A DNA stretch of 64,000 bases from Nereocystis luetkeana (taxonomy: Eukaryota > Sar > Phaeophyceae > Laminariales > Laminariaceae). The notes under the pieces are model-generated. The model ran no database searches. It worked only from the letters and a program-made list of their open reading frames with translations, and was not told the DNA's origin. Made by a program: the position numbers and the translations under genes. Below, one piece after another: positions 1-10,371 of this stretch (its first letter is position 1; every line of letters begins with the position of its first letter). The stretch spans positions 558,001-622,000 of the forward strand of contig JARUPZ010000020.1 in the NCBI GenBank assembly GCA_031213475.1, written 5' to 3'.

Positions 1-1087
1 TACGGGCCTTGTGTGACGATCATGAGCCAAAGCTGCTCCTTACGGACCCTCCCTCCGACCCAATATCGCTGCCGAGTGCGCGCATTGTTGTGCTGCAGCA
101 GCTAGGAGAGCCAGTAGTATCAGGAGTGCACCGCGATAGTCGCGTACGTGTACGATGGGCTTTCATGATGATTGAGCATGGACCCGACATCAACATCATG
201 CAATTCGGCAAAATTATGAAAGAAACGTTAAATTCCTGGTTTTATATCGTAGTACAGCAGTGCAGCCGTAACGTTTGTCGACATGGATGGACCTTGTGAC
301 CAGGCAATCGACTCGTCTATCAGGCGAGCTCAACAGGCATCATGGGACGGTGCGCGTGACCAGCAGCTGTCAGGTAAATCCGTCAGCAAGGAGAGGTACG
401 AATGGTCGATCAACCACCAACTGCAGCTCATGAAACAACCAAAAGCTGGTGTCGATACCATCCATGGTGTGTACTTGCGTATATACACCCAAACACTCAA
501 CCCAAGCACCCCGTTGTACTTTCGTCTTTAACAAGCCCGTCGTGCCCGACGCCACGCTTACGCGCTATCAGGCCAAACCTACAACCCCCAGCGTTGCCAT
601 GAACCATCCGAGTTGGCCATTTACAGCAGCAGTACTGCAGCACATCACACACCTCGTCTCCCCAAAGCAGCTCGTCATTGGTGATATCTTTGACCCTGTT
701 GTAAGTGTTCAAGAATTGCACTACTCCGTGATGCCGCACGTACTCGCGATACTTGCTGGCGTTGTCCCAGCTGTGAGGCTTGCCCACCGTCAAAAGCCCC
801 ATAAGCTCAACTCGTCACAGCTCCCTATCCTCAAGGGTTCAGTCTGGTGTTGTGTAGTGATGGGCACGCGTGTGCTCCCCGCTCTCCGCTTGTGTGCGGG
901 TGGAACAAGCTGCTATCGACCCGCAAAAATGTACCAAACAACCCATGTCAAGGATTTTTTTGTACCGGAGGGAGGGTGAGTCATAAAGAGGGGAATGGGG
1001 AGCGGGGAGCGGGGGCGGTCATACCGTTTTTGTTTTTTCAAATTTTACGAAAAAAATGGAAATTCAGTAAAAACGGGATACATATAT
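1..1087. other. No recognised gene; left flank
   Basis: Open frames up to 176 codons exist on the plus strand (449-979) but start mid-sequence, show no domain I recognise and have a comparably long overlapping frame on the other strand. I see no conserved protein or RNA here. A degraded gene fragment cannot be excluded for about 9-300. Confidence 0.5.
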
Positions 1088-1656
1088 GGCGGGGGGGGGG
1101 GGGGGGGAGGCGGTCTGCCCAACAGACTGAAGCCTGGTTATTATGGCCATCATCGCCATGATGCACTCCCTTCTTTGGGACCCAAGTAACTAGCATGGTG
1201 CCATCTGGGCAACTTTGCGTGTCTGTATGCTCCAGTGCCTGCCTTTCGTATTTTCTTTCCCCCCCCGCCCGTGATTATCGCTTTTTTGTCCCTTTTTTTG
1301 TTTTCTTTCATTTTTCTTTCATTCCCCCGTTTGTACCTCTTTGTGTCTTTGTTAGTATGGTCCGTTTTGCCCTTCTTTTGCGTTTTGCTACGAGTATCTG
1401 CGTCTGTTTTTGTTTTGTTTTGTTTTGTTTTTTAGCTTCTCATCTTCTTTTTTAGGTTTTTGTCTGCTATTAATAGTCTCCTTTTTGCTTCCCTGGTGTC
1501 CGCAGTGGTGGAGTGCGTCTGCTTGTTTTTTGTTTTTGCCTCTGTTTTTACTTGAGGTATTTCTTCCACTCCAGAGTTATTGGAGCCTGTCCTGCGACCA
1601 CGGACTGCATTGAATTGTGAGTTAATGTGAGAACAACAACAACAACAACAGCAACC

Positions 1657-1748
<92 letters not shown>
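1088..1748 (+). mobile_element. LINE copy A, 5'-truncated 3' end with long (AAC)n tail
   Basis: This block matches the end of the LINE at 12.5-16.9 kb: a G-run, a stretch reading GGCGGTCTGCCCAACAG, then the pyrimidine-rich 3' UTR and an ending CATTGAATTGTGAGTTAATG followed by GAGAACAACAAC. Only the 3' UTR and a few bases of coding sequence remain, as usual for LINE copies truncated by incomplete reverse transcription. The tail is an exceptionally long AAC microsatellite (about 1630-1748), far longer than in the other copies, so it has expanded after insertion. Confidence 0.85.
1630..1748 (+). repeat. (AAC)n microsatellite, LINE 3' tail
   Basis: About 119 bases of nearly pure AAC with two early interruptions (AGC, ACC). 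It directly follows the LINE 3' UTR and is best read as the element's own repeat tail, later lengthened by slippage. Confidence 0.95.
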
Positions 1749-1749
<1 letters not shown>

Positions 1750-2270
1750 TACACCTGGTATAGACGAGAGACATATATTACGCAGCTTGCAAAGTTGAGT
1801 ATCAACTACCTGGTATGTAATCAGTCGAACTCACAGCTGACGTATATTTCATCATTTTATAAAAAAATGAATAATTGCATAGCAGTCAGTGATTGTTAAT
1901 AGTGCACAGCAGAGTAGACAGAGGTAGAGGTGCGTACGTACGAAACCTTCTTCTGCTGCTGGTGGAAATCAGAAATCAGAGCGTGGAACCTTCATTGTTA
2001 TTCAGTGAGATAGGGCTGGTGGAGTGGCGGAGGTACGAACAAAGATCATATATCGCATGTGACGTCATATGATTGAGAGGAATCGGACGTCGGGCGTGCC
2101 ACAGCCAATGGGGAACCGTGATACGTATACGTACGAGTTAGTTCAGGTAAATGGGAAATAGTCAAATGGGGGGTATACCCCCTCTCCTTGTTTTTCCGTC
2201 TATCTGGGAGTATGCATAATAATAGGCAAAACGCGCCCACACGGCAGGCGCTCGCAAGGTCCCAAACCAT
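1749..2270. other. No recognised gene; intergenic
   Basis: Contains one TACCTGGTA palindrome (1807-1815) next to the LINE tail. Nothing else recognised. Confidence 0.5.
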
Positions 2271-2617
2271 CGCCCCGGTGGTTCAAGTGGTTAACCTCGA
2301 ATTCTACTTGTTTGAGTCCTGGGTTCGAGCCCCAGGAGGGTCGGACTTTGACTTTATTTGCAAAAATAAAAAAAGGGATTCAATTGTTGAGAGCGCCTTG
2401 CAGCGTGGGTAGGCACAATTCGATGCGAGTCGACGAGGGAAGAAAAGGCTGAAATCTTCTCGCGATAAAAAAATCAAGGCACGTACCGTAGCGGGAAGGG
2501 GGGAGAAGAGCCTGCTATGTGACCCCGGATCTGAGCTACGAGTTGGAAGGAGAGAGAGAAGAAGATGTGCGAAGATAATGAATGGGATGAGAAAAAAAAA
2601 TAATAATAATAAAAAAA
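2271..2617 (+). mobile_element. tRNA-derived SINE, copy 1
   Basis: About 347 bp. The head looks like a tRNA: a D-arm-like GGTTCAAGTGGTTAACC (A-box region), then a perfect T-arm, CTGGG-TTCGAGC-CCCAG, holding the B-box GGTTCGAGCCC. A unique body follows and the element ends in an A-rich tail with AAT repeats. The same ~340 bp recurs at 18315-18653 with high identity, which separates a SINE from a lone tRNA gene. It would be transcribed by RNA polymerase III and moved by a partner LINE; its tail does not resemble the AAC tail of the LINE seen here. Confidence 0.85.
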
Positions 2618-2894
2618 CCCTGCCCCAAATGGAATTCCGACGTCGTGCTGGTAAGACGCCTGCAGCCCATGCCGAGCACGCACACACTCTATTTTTTTTC
2701 GCCCACGTTCTTAGGCCACAAACGATATACTGTCACACCACCACACCATCATCATCACCACCGTGGCTCAAGAGGGGCAAAAAGCATCCCTCCTTTTTTT
2801 TTACCATTGATTCGTACAAAATAGGGGGCGTAAATCTAGTACCATTCGTACAAGTTGGGGGGCGTAAATCTATTATTATACCAGGTATTAATAA

Positions 2895-3022
2895 TTACGG
2901 GGGACGATGGTTAATAGGACCTACCATGGTATCTATTATGGTGTACATAAAAAACTGTATATTTAACCACATTGTTACTAACAATATTTGGTCCTATTAA
3001 CTATCTATATGGTCCCCCGTAA
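2895..3022 (-). mobile_element. MITE family 1, copy 1
   Basis: Short element with terminal inverted repeats: it opens TTACGGGGGAC and closes GTCCCCCGTAA, with a second conserved block TTAATAGGACC / GGTCCTATTAA just inside. The core TTACTAACAATATTTGG is the reverse complement of the core in copies 2 and 4, so this copy is inverted. No coding capacity. A TACCAGGTATTAATA motif lies directly upstream. Confidence 0.85.
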
Positions 3023-3650
3023 TAATAATAATATTAAATAATCTTACATACCATAATAACAATAAATAAATAGAGTAGAGAAAAGCCGAAAGTTGGCACA
3101 GAAGGGAGGTAGACTTGGTGCACATGGGTTTCCTTTTGTTTCCCACAGGTTTTCTTCTTTCGGGAAAGTTATGAGTGATCCATGTTGAAGATCGTGCTGC
3201 ACATACCACCACCAATCGACCGCCATTCGTTTTCGCCCACTTGATCGAGAACACAGCAGCAGTGCCTTTATTTTGTTCTGCCAGGTAATATGCCTCAGTA
3301 CGCACACACATCTAATTTATGGGAGGGGTTATTATTACGTTGTTATTAACGGTACCTTACCCACAACACGAACAACGAGCGTGTATATTCATATCACCAG
3401 TACATAGCTGGTATTATAGTATACTGTTGTATGGTGCACGCACGAAATAGTGAAACATGAAATAACATTATTAGTATATTCGAACGAAAATGCAACAACA
3501 GAAGTAGTAGAAGAGGAAGTTTGACACTATACAGATCACACCATTATACCAGGTATTATTTATCATGATGATGACGATGATATCAATATTGATCATCACC
3601 ATCAAGCATCAAGCATTCAGCATCACAGCAGAGCAGTCTAAAGTGCAGTA
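3023..3650. other. No recognised gene; intergenic
   Basis: AT-rich stretch between two MITEs. It holds a TACCAGGTA motif at 3547-3555 and ATC/ATG-rich simple sequence at about 3565-3630. No gene seen. Confidence 0.5.
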
Positions 3651-3761
3651 TTACGGGGGACCACATTAAATGGGACCAAATATGAATATTGTTAGTAAAA
3701 ATGGGTAAATATATGGGTTTTTGTGTGTACCGTAGGTCCTATTAACTATGGTCCCCCGTAA
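3651..3761 (+). mobile_element. MITE family 1, copy 2
   Basis: 111 bp with terminal inverted repeats TTACGGGGGACCA / TGGTCCCCCGTAA, flanked on both sides by TA, which fits a TA target-site duplication (as in Tc1/mariner-type MITEs). The core ATTGTTAGTAAAAATGGG is shared with copy 4 and, inverted, with copies 1 and 3. Confidence 0.9.
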
Positions 3762-4319
3762 TAGTATAGGCCCGCCTTAAGAAAGTTCGCAATAAGAAAC
3801 TAAAAAGCTCACTTTGGGGAAGAACCCAGGAAACTAGCTCTAAGCAAGATACTTGGGTTTGGCGACCAAGGTAAGACATAACAATATAATAATGAGCAAC
3901 ATATGGTCCGAGGTTCAATAAGAAACGTGTAGTGTTCGCCTTTATCTTGAGCTCAATACGAAACCCGTGCCAGGTACCGAACAGTACAGTACCGCTTCTT
4001 CTGCAGCTGGCGATGCACTGAGTCTTCATAAAAAACTAAAATTATCAGCTGAAAAAAACATTGATACATTATGGCGAGTAGGATTTATTTGAATTCAGTG
4101 GCAGCGCGGAGGTATACGGGACGGTGCGGATCGAGTTGATGGCCGGCACGTATGAAGCACGCACAAGTATCTCGTGTGATCGAGTAGTACGCGAAAGGTC
4201 AGCTGCATACAACCGATGACGACACAGTTCTTCTCGTTCACCGAACACACATGGCTCCCCAGGGCCAAACCCATCCGACTACACCGCAGCCCCTCACATC
4301 GCCACCTCGCAGTTAAGTT
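3762..4319. other. No recognised gene; lead-in to the Gypsy fossil
   Basis: No domain recognised. The right part is increasingly GC-rich and may already belong to the retroelement fossil that follows. Confidence 0.4.
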
Positions 4320-6240
4320 CCAATGTTGATGCGACCGTGGGTCCTACACTCATGCCGCTCCACCACCTCGTGCCACCTGGGTGTTGCTCGGACACTCGCA
4401 TGCTTATGCGCTTCTACTGGTGGATTTGCATGGACATCTCCACCCGCTGGTGGCTCCGCCGCTGCCTCAAGTGCCAGTCGCGAAAGTCTTCGCGCCAAAC
4501 AATTCGTTGGCCCAATCTCTTCCTGCCGCTACCAAACGGCCCCGGTATTCTCGTCAGCGTCGACTATTTCGGGTCCTTACCCATCACGCCTCGGGGCAGC
4601 GCCTATGTTCTCCTTTTCACCGACCGTTTCAGCCGCTGCGCCGACTGGTACGCCACGACTGAGGCCGAGTTCACCGCATCCGGCACGGCCGATATACTCG
4701 TCGATCGCTACATCCCTCTCTGGGGATGCCCTGTTACTCGACTTTCCGACAATGGTCTTCAATTCTGCACCAAACTCTCTCACGCCCTCCATGAGCACCT
4801 CGGCATCACCAAAATCTCCCCGAGCTTCTACCACCCCTGCACCAACGGCGGCGTCGAACGCGTCAACCACACCATGGCCCTGATGCTCGCCATGGTCGGA
4901 AACGAACTACAAAACGATTGGGACTTGCATCTTCCTCACGTCGAAAGCACCTACAACACTCCGTCAGCGCCGCGACCGGGCTGGCCCCCAACGAAGTACA
5001 CGTTGGCCTGCTGCCCCGCCTCTCCCTCACCGTGTTCGACTCTCTCAACATCGGCGGACATCAAAACCTCAACTGGGACCAGCTCGCTTACATTGGCCTC
5101 GCCACTGCTCGCCAGCAACGCGCCTACAGCGCCGTTCGGGAGCTCCACGCTGTCTACTTCTCACGCCTCGACCGCCGCAACGTCCCCATCATGAACGCCC
5201 TCCGCCTTTCCCCCCCGTTCTCTGTCGGCGGTTGGGCATGGATCTACAACACCGCTGCCACTATTCACCAGGGCGCCAAGAAAGGCACCGACGCCACCGT
5301 TCTCAAGACCAAACTCTCCTTCAACTGGATTGGCCCGTTCAAGATCCTTACTTAGGGCCCAGCACTAGCCTCAGCCGATCCGGATGGACGGCCCCTGCAC
5401 GACAAACTCCTGTAGTTCGACCTTCCCTCGGACATGCCGGGACGGAACTCCAAGCACCGCGTCTCCGTTCTCCGCTGCAAGCCCTGCCGGAACCCCGACG
5501 ACATCGACGATCTCCCCAAACACCTACCGGCCGACCTGGCTAAGTACGTGCCCAGCTCCTTCTCCACCAAGTTCCCGCCCTTACACGTCACCTTCGACGA
5601 CATCTCTCCACCGCCCGAACGCCTCGAGGTCGATCAGATCTCTGTACACCAACTCGTTCGTGGCCGGGGAGGCGTTCTCGCCGCCGCGATGTACGAAACA
5701 CATTGGGCCGAACTCCTTAGCCCCTCTTGAGAACACGAACAAGACCTACAGCCCCACTGACCCCACATCCTCCGTTATTGGTCGGGCACCCCTTCACAGC
5801 ACCGCCAGACCAACCGTTTATACCGCCAGATGCGCATGGGGGCCGCTCACCGCGAACTATCGCGGTCCTGGAGCGAAATCTTCCTCACCCCCGGGTACAG
5901 CCTCGTACCACGCACCCTCTGGCTTCACCACTTCAGCTCTTCACCTCTACCCGCTGGGGCGCACCTCTGGTACAAGGCCCGCGATGGCCTTTGGTGGTTG
6001 GGCAAAGTTTCCCCCCCCCGCCTCGACCGACACCTCCTCCACTGACTCCTACATCGCCCGCTTCCTCGACGACCCGGGCCCGATCAAGATTATTCTACTT
6101 CCGTCCCTTTCCACTACTTGACGGAGCGCGCCCCAAGGATCCTGATGGCTTCAGCGTCATCAGGCTGGAGGACTCGCACGCGGTGTATTACATAAGGCCA
6201 ATGCACCCCTCCCCGCCACTCGTCCGCTACACCAGTTAAC
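4320..6240 (+). mobile_element. Ty3/Gypsy LTR retrotransposon fossil: integrase and 3' end of pol
   Basis: Broken relic of a Ty3/Gypsy (Metaviridae) element. Recognisable parts in order: the zinc-binding start of integrase (cysteine pair CLKCQSRK), the catalytic core with a DYFG stretch, LSDNGLQF and YHPCTNGGVERVN, an integrase C-terminal region (WIGPFKIL), a chromodomain-like segment at about 5.6-5.73 kb, and a further segment with LWYKARDGLWWLGKV near 5.97 kb that resembles a Tudor/chromo-type fold. Gag, protease and reverse transcriptase are absent from the window and no LTR was identified. The relic carries several breaks (roughly four or more), so it is not recent. The GC-rich, C-biased codon use differs from the flanking DNA. 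Confidence 0.85.
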
Positions 6241-6277
6241 AGTAGCTGATGGTCGGTGGATGCGTTAGATTGTCGTA

Positions 6278-6571
6278 TACTAGTTTCGAGGCCGGGAAAT
6301 TCTGTGCGTCCGCTGTCTTTGACTCGCGTTCGCCTTTTGAGTTGATTCCATCTAGCACCTCACGTTTCGTTTGGTTCGCTAGGACGCAATTCGCAACAAA
6401 AAGTGTTATTGTACCTCCAGGGTCTACTAGTTTCGAGGCCGGGAAATTCTGTGCGTCCGCTGTCTTTGACTCGCGTTCGCCTTTTGAGTTGATTCCATCT
6501 AGCACCTCACGTTTCGTTTGGTTCGCTAGGACGCAATTCGCAACAAAAAGTGTTATTGTACCTCCAGGGTC
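6278..6571. repeat. 147-bp exact tandem duplication
   Basis: Two adjacent copies (6278-6424 and 6425-6571) of a 147-bp unit beginning TACTAGTTTCGAGGCC and ending CCTCCAGGGTC. By eye they are identical, so the duplication is recent. 147 is a multiple of three, so frames on both strands stay open across the junction. It lies directly 3' of the Gypsy fossil and may involve its untranslated end. Confidence 0.9.
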
Positions 6572-7957
6572 TACCGTTCTGTTGCCCCTCCTTTTTGCCT
6601 TTTCTTCGGGGCGGTCTTTCGGTCCTCCGGTCTTTCGGTCTTTCTTTTTTCTTCTTTTTGTTTTTTCTTCTTTTTATCTCCTTCTTGTCTTTCTTTATTC
6701 CCATTTCCTCTCTTTCCTTGCTTCTTTGTTCCTTTTCTTCGTTTTTGTTTTGGTTAAAAACGCGTAGAGGGACCTTGTTGTGTCCTGCTCGCTCTAGCTT
6801 CATGTGGACTTCGCCCTACATCAAGTCTATTGCCGCCTGTTTCATTGGCTTCCTAGTCCGTGCCTTACCTTGCTCGGTCTCTCCCGCTTTTCACAAAGTC
6901 CTGCACCGCGGATAGCCACGACTTGTTACATCGGGCCGGCCACCCCATGGTATTTTTAGTTTCGTATTCTACCACGACGAACATCCCTTCGTTTGGTTAC
7001 TCTTTTGTTTCCTTTACGCTTTCCTTCTCTAGCACGAATGCTGCCCCTACCAGAGGCGTCTTAGCTTCACTTACGAGGTGTGGGTTGGTCTATGGTCTCA
7101 TTGGGCTGTCGCCTGTTTTAAATAGTAGTATCTTCGACCCCCTAATTCGATTTTCTGAGGTCTAAGTAGCCATCTCTGTATCGTCGTGGGATCTGCATCT
7201 ACGACCGTTCAGGGTGGGCTAAAGTGATATAGTACCTTGGTTTATAGTAAAAAGACTAACCATCAGTAGGGACCGTTATATATTATTCTGGCAATTGGAT
7301 CTTACTCCTTTTACCGTCTGTAGAATAGGATATCTCGTATTCGTAATTCGGGTTTGCAGGCAAGTATTCCTTCGTTCGCGTACCCCGTTGACCGTCTCGA
7401 ATATTTTTTTTTTGCATTTGCAAAACGGAGACGCAGGCTAGTATCTAAGTAGCCGAGGAGACAGAGATGTACGCGCGTGGTATGTTCATACGTCAGGTTT
7501 TACGGGGTGTTGTACCGTTGAAGTTGAGGGTACCCTTGCCAGTAGATTATAGCCGGTTGAAGTCAGATGATGCTTCTGGCTTTAAAAAACATCTGCTTCC
7601 CCCCCCCTTCTTTCTCACTCGTCTCTTGCCCCTTCGAGCAAGCCGCACATCAATAATATAAGAGAAAGACAGCACGAACTGCATCTGAAGTTGGCCAAGC
7701 GCAGACACCTGTGTCACACTTCTTCTGTGGATCATCTTCTCTGGCTCCCTTGACCTCTCACCACATCACACTCGATTGACTACATTGTTTCGTTTCCAAA
7801 TTCTCAGTTTGTAGAACCGAGTCTCTGTTTTGGTAAATGCAAATCCGTCTGTCTGCCTGTCTGTCCGCAAGGCTTATATTTTGCAACACTTTCAAATGGC
7901 CGATATATAAGGTCGTTACAGATGATATTCGGACGACTTATTCGACCCTTACGGACC
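6572..7957. other. No recognised gene; pyrimidine-rich then mixed
   Basis: 6590-6760 is strongly T/C-rich on the plus strand, with CTTTCGGTC repeated. 6760-7957 has scattered short frames but no domain I recognise. It may be more untranslated retroelement sequence, but no LTR ends were found. Confidence 0.45.
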
Positions 7958-7965
7958 TTATATAC

Positions 7966-8186
7966 TGAAACATACCATACCACCAGGCAAATTTAGCCAT
8001 ATAATACATCCACGACATCGTACCATGGTACCATACCGCAAACGTACCATACCATATACTGTATTTTTCCCGTACCATACCGTCAACACATACCATAACA
8101 CATACGGTGGTTTTCCCATATTCTCATATACCATACCACCAACATATCCCATATTTCCATATACCATACCACCAGCATATCCCATA
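7966..8186. repeat. Degenerate CATACC/CATATCCC minisatellite
   Basis: Repeats of ACCATACCACCA, CATATCCCATAT and ACCATACCGT over about 220 bp, in no strict register. LINE copy B was inserted into its right end, and the motif resumes after the insertion (8573 onward). Confidence 0.75.
8177..8186. repeat. Target-site duplication of LINE copy B, left
   Basis: ATATCCCATA here matches the 10 bases at 8573-8582 exactly, bracketing the LINE fragment. Confidence 0.75.
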
Positions 8187-8572
8187 TCCTTTTTTTTTTT
8201 TCTTTCCCCCCCGCCCGTGATTATCGCTTTTTTGTCCCTTTCATTTTTCTTTCATTCCCGTTTGTACCTCTTTGTGCCTTTGTTAGTATGGTCCGTTTTG
8301 CCTTTTTTTTGCGTTTTGCTATCTGCTTCTGTTTTAGTTTTGTTTTTGTTTTTCTTTTGCTTAGCTTCATCTTCTTTTTTTTTAGGTTTTTGTCTGCTAT
8401 TAATAGTCTCCTTTTTGCTTCCCTGGTGTCCGCAGTGGTGGAGTGCGTATGCTTGTTTTTTGTTTTTTGCCTCTGTTTTTACTTGAGGTATTTCTTCCAC
8501 TCCAGAGTTATTGGAGCCTGTCCTGCGACCACGGACTGCATTGAATTGTGAGTTAATGTGAGAACAACAACA
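8187..8572 (+). mobile_element. LINE copy B, 5'-truncated 3' UTR
   Basis: 386 bp matching the LINE 3' UTR (CCCGTGATTATCGC, GGTCCGTTTTGCC, the CTATTAATAG palindrome, TTATTGGAGCCTGTCCTGCG) and ending GAGAACAACAAC. The 10-bp direct repeats on either side mark it as a genuine target-primed insertion. It has no coding sequence. Confidence 0.9.
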
Positions 8573-8582
8573 ATATCCCATA
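8573..8582. repeat. Target-site duplication of LINE copy B, right
   Basis: Second copy of ATATCCCATA, immediately after the short AAC tail. Confidence 0.75.
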
Positions 8583-8789
8583 CCGTGTAAGGCAGTCAGA
8601 GTTGGGGAGACGTCTATACACCAGACCAGGTGCCTGCTACTGCTATAGTGCCGTGTTGTTGTGCAAGGGTGGCGATGAATACAGAGTGTGTAGGTCGAGC
8701 GCTGCTGTTCGCCAGACCAAAGAAAGGTAGTCGGAGTTGGCTCAGACGTTTGGGCCCTACGCTCAGTGCAGCGCATTGGCCGCTGGTGT

Positions 8790-9560
8790 GCACAAAATAG
8801 ATGACAACATTATCTACGAGTACTACTGCTCTATCCATCTCGAATGGCAACGAAGGGGGCCTTTTCAGGTTTGGGAGGATAACGTAGGACGCCACCGGCA
8901 AGCTCTTGCCCCCTAGAGCATGCATCCACCACATTTCTTCGAGCCCATGATCTATTCTAGTTGATCTTGCCCGCCACCGAGCGGGTTGGCCGTGGGCTGA
9001 GTCTTTGTCGAGATCGAGCGTCTATCGTCTATCGTCGCACTTTTGTGTGCTTCGCGTTTCCATTCGCATACTATAGGAGGTATTTTACAGTACAACAACA
9101 GGAGTGGATTACTTCTTGTGCGACAGCAAAATTATCCACGAGTACTACTGCTATATCGTTCTCGAATGGCATCTTTATTTTTCAGGTTTGGGAGGATACC
9201 GTAAGACGCCGCCGGCAAGCTCTTGCCCCCTAGAACGTGCATCCACCCATTTCTTCGAGCCGTCATCTACACTAATACTAGTTGATCTTGCCCGCCACCG
9301 AGCGGATTGTGAGTCTCTGTCGAGATCGAGCGTCTATCGTCGCACAAGCTGAAATAAAACTATTGCGTACTTCGCGTTTCCATTCGCTTTCTACTCCGTG
9401 TATCAGGTATTTTACAGTACAACAACAGGAGTGGATTACTTTTGTGACACAGCAAAATTATCTATGGGTACTACTACTGCTGCATCCGTCTCGAATGGCG
9501 AAAAAAATGCTTATTATAGGCCTTTTACAACAGCAGTGGGTTACTTTCTATTTTTCGCCT
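8790..9560. repeat. ~325-bp tandem repeat, about 2.4 copies
   Basis: The blocks TTGATCTTGCCCGCCACCGA (8961, 9282) and TATTTTACAGTACAACAACA (9081, 9408) recur about 321-327 bp apart, with shared text between, such as CTCGAATGGC and GGCAAGCTCTTGCCCCCTAG. A third partial copy runs to about 9560. The units differ by indels and substitutions, so this is an old, decaying duplication. No protein domain was recognised. Confidence 0.85.
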
Positions 9561-9919
9561 TCATTTGTATTTTGCGATCCTATTCGTATGTTTCGGTACT
9601 TGCTAACAATAACCCGGCAGTTCAAAATACATGTCAATCTGTCGAATGTGAAACAACCCACAACATGTTTTTCATTGGCCAACAAAGCGTCCTTAGCTCT
9701 CGGACCGCTTGTTGAGGATCTCAAATATTTACCAGCTATCTCCATAGTGCCCCGCTCTTTTTACTTTGCTTTCATGTTGTGATGCTCGTGTCATTCTCCG
9801 GTACTACTCTCTCTTGTCACTCTGTCGTTTAACTTGTTGTAATTAATAAAGCAACCGACATGTTTTTCATTTGGCCAATAACAACAAAGAGCGTCGTGAC
9901 TGCTCTCTGACTATTTCGC

Positions 9920-10010
9920 GGCCCGTCATCTACTCGAGTTGATCTTGCCCGCCACCGAGTGGGTTGGCCGTGGGCTGTGTCTCTGTCGAAATAAAACTTT
10001 TGTGTATAGT
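9920..10010. repeat. Detached partial unit of the ~325-bp repeat
   Basis: GTTGATCTTGCCCGCCACCGAG followed by GGGTTGGCCGTGGGCTG repeats the first unit of the array at 8.8-9.5 kb, separated from it by about 360 bp of other sequence. Confidence 0.8.
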
Positions 10011-10263
10011 ATGCATGTCAATCTGTGTAGACTCGATTGATGTTTTTTTCTCTAATAATCATTACCTACCCAAAAAAAGTACGTATGTATTCAATTCGTA
10101 TGATAGTACGACCACACGAGTATAGTATTGATTACTTTGTAACCGTCGTGCGTACAAGCGCAATACCTGGTGCATGTCAAGAAACCCCGCGGCAGACCAC
10201 TGCTTGCTGTGTGCCACAGTAGATCTATTTCTTTCGTTCTTCCCACACTCTTCGAGTATAATA
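10011..10263. other. No recognised gene
   Basis: Short intergenic stretch between the detached repeat unit and a MITE; no feature seen. Confidence 0.45.
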
Positions 10264-10371
10264 TTACTGGGGACCATACGTAGTATATTGGACCGACGGT
10301 ACACACAAAAACCTACATATTTACCTATTTTTACTAACAAATTTGGTCCTATTTACTATGGGCCCCCGTAA
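10264..10371 (-). mobile_element. MITE family 1, copy 3
   Basis: 108 bp, opening TTACTGGGGACCATA and closing GGGCCCCCGTAA, with TA on each side. The core TTTTTACTAACAAATTTGG is inverted relative to copies 2 and 4. More diverged than copy 2. Confidence 0.85.

Noticed and set aside
1548-1899. Open frames coding for long Val or Thr runs on either strand
   Set aside because: These are translations of the (AAC)n LINE tail, not genes.
2271-2345. tRNA gene
   Set aside because: The tRNA-like head is followed by the same ~270-bp body and A-rich tail in two places, which marks a SINE; the head does not fold as a full tRNA that I can confirm.
8790-9560. CRISPR-like array
   Set aside because: Units of ~325 bp with diverged text throughout, in an obvious eukaryotic context; it has no short repeat/spacer pattern.
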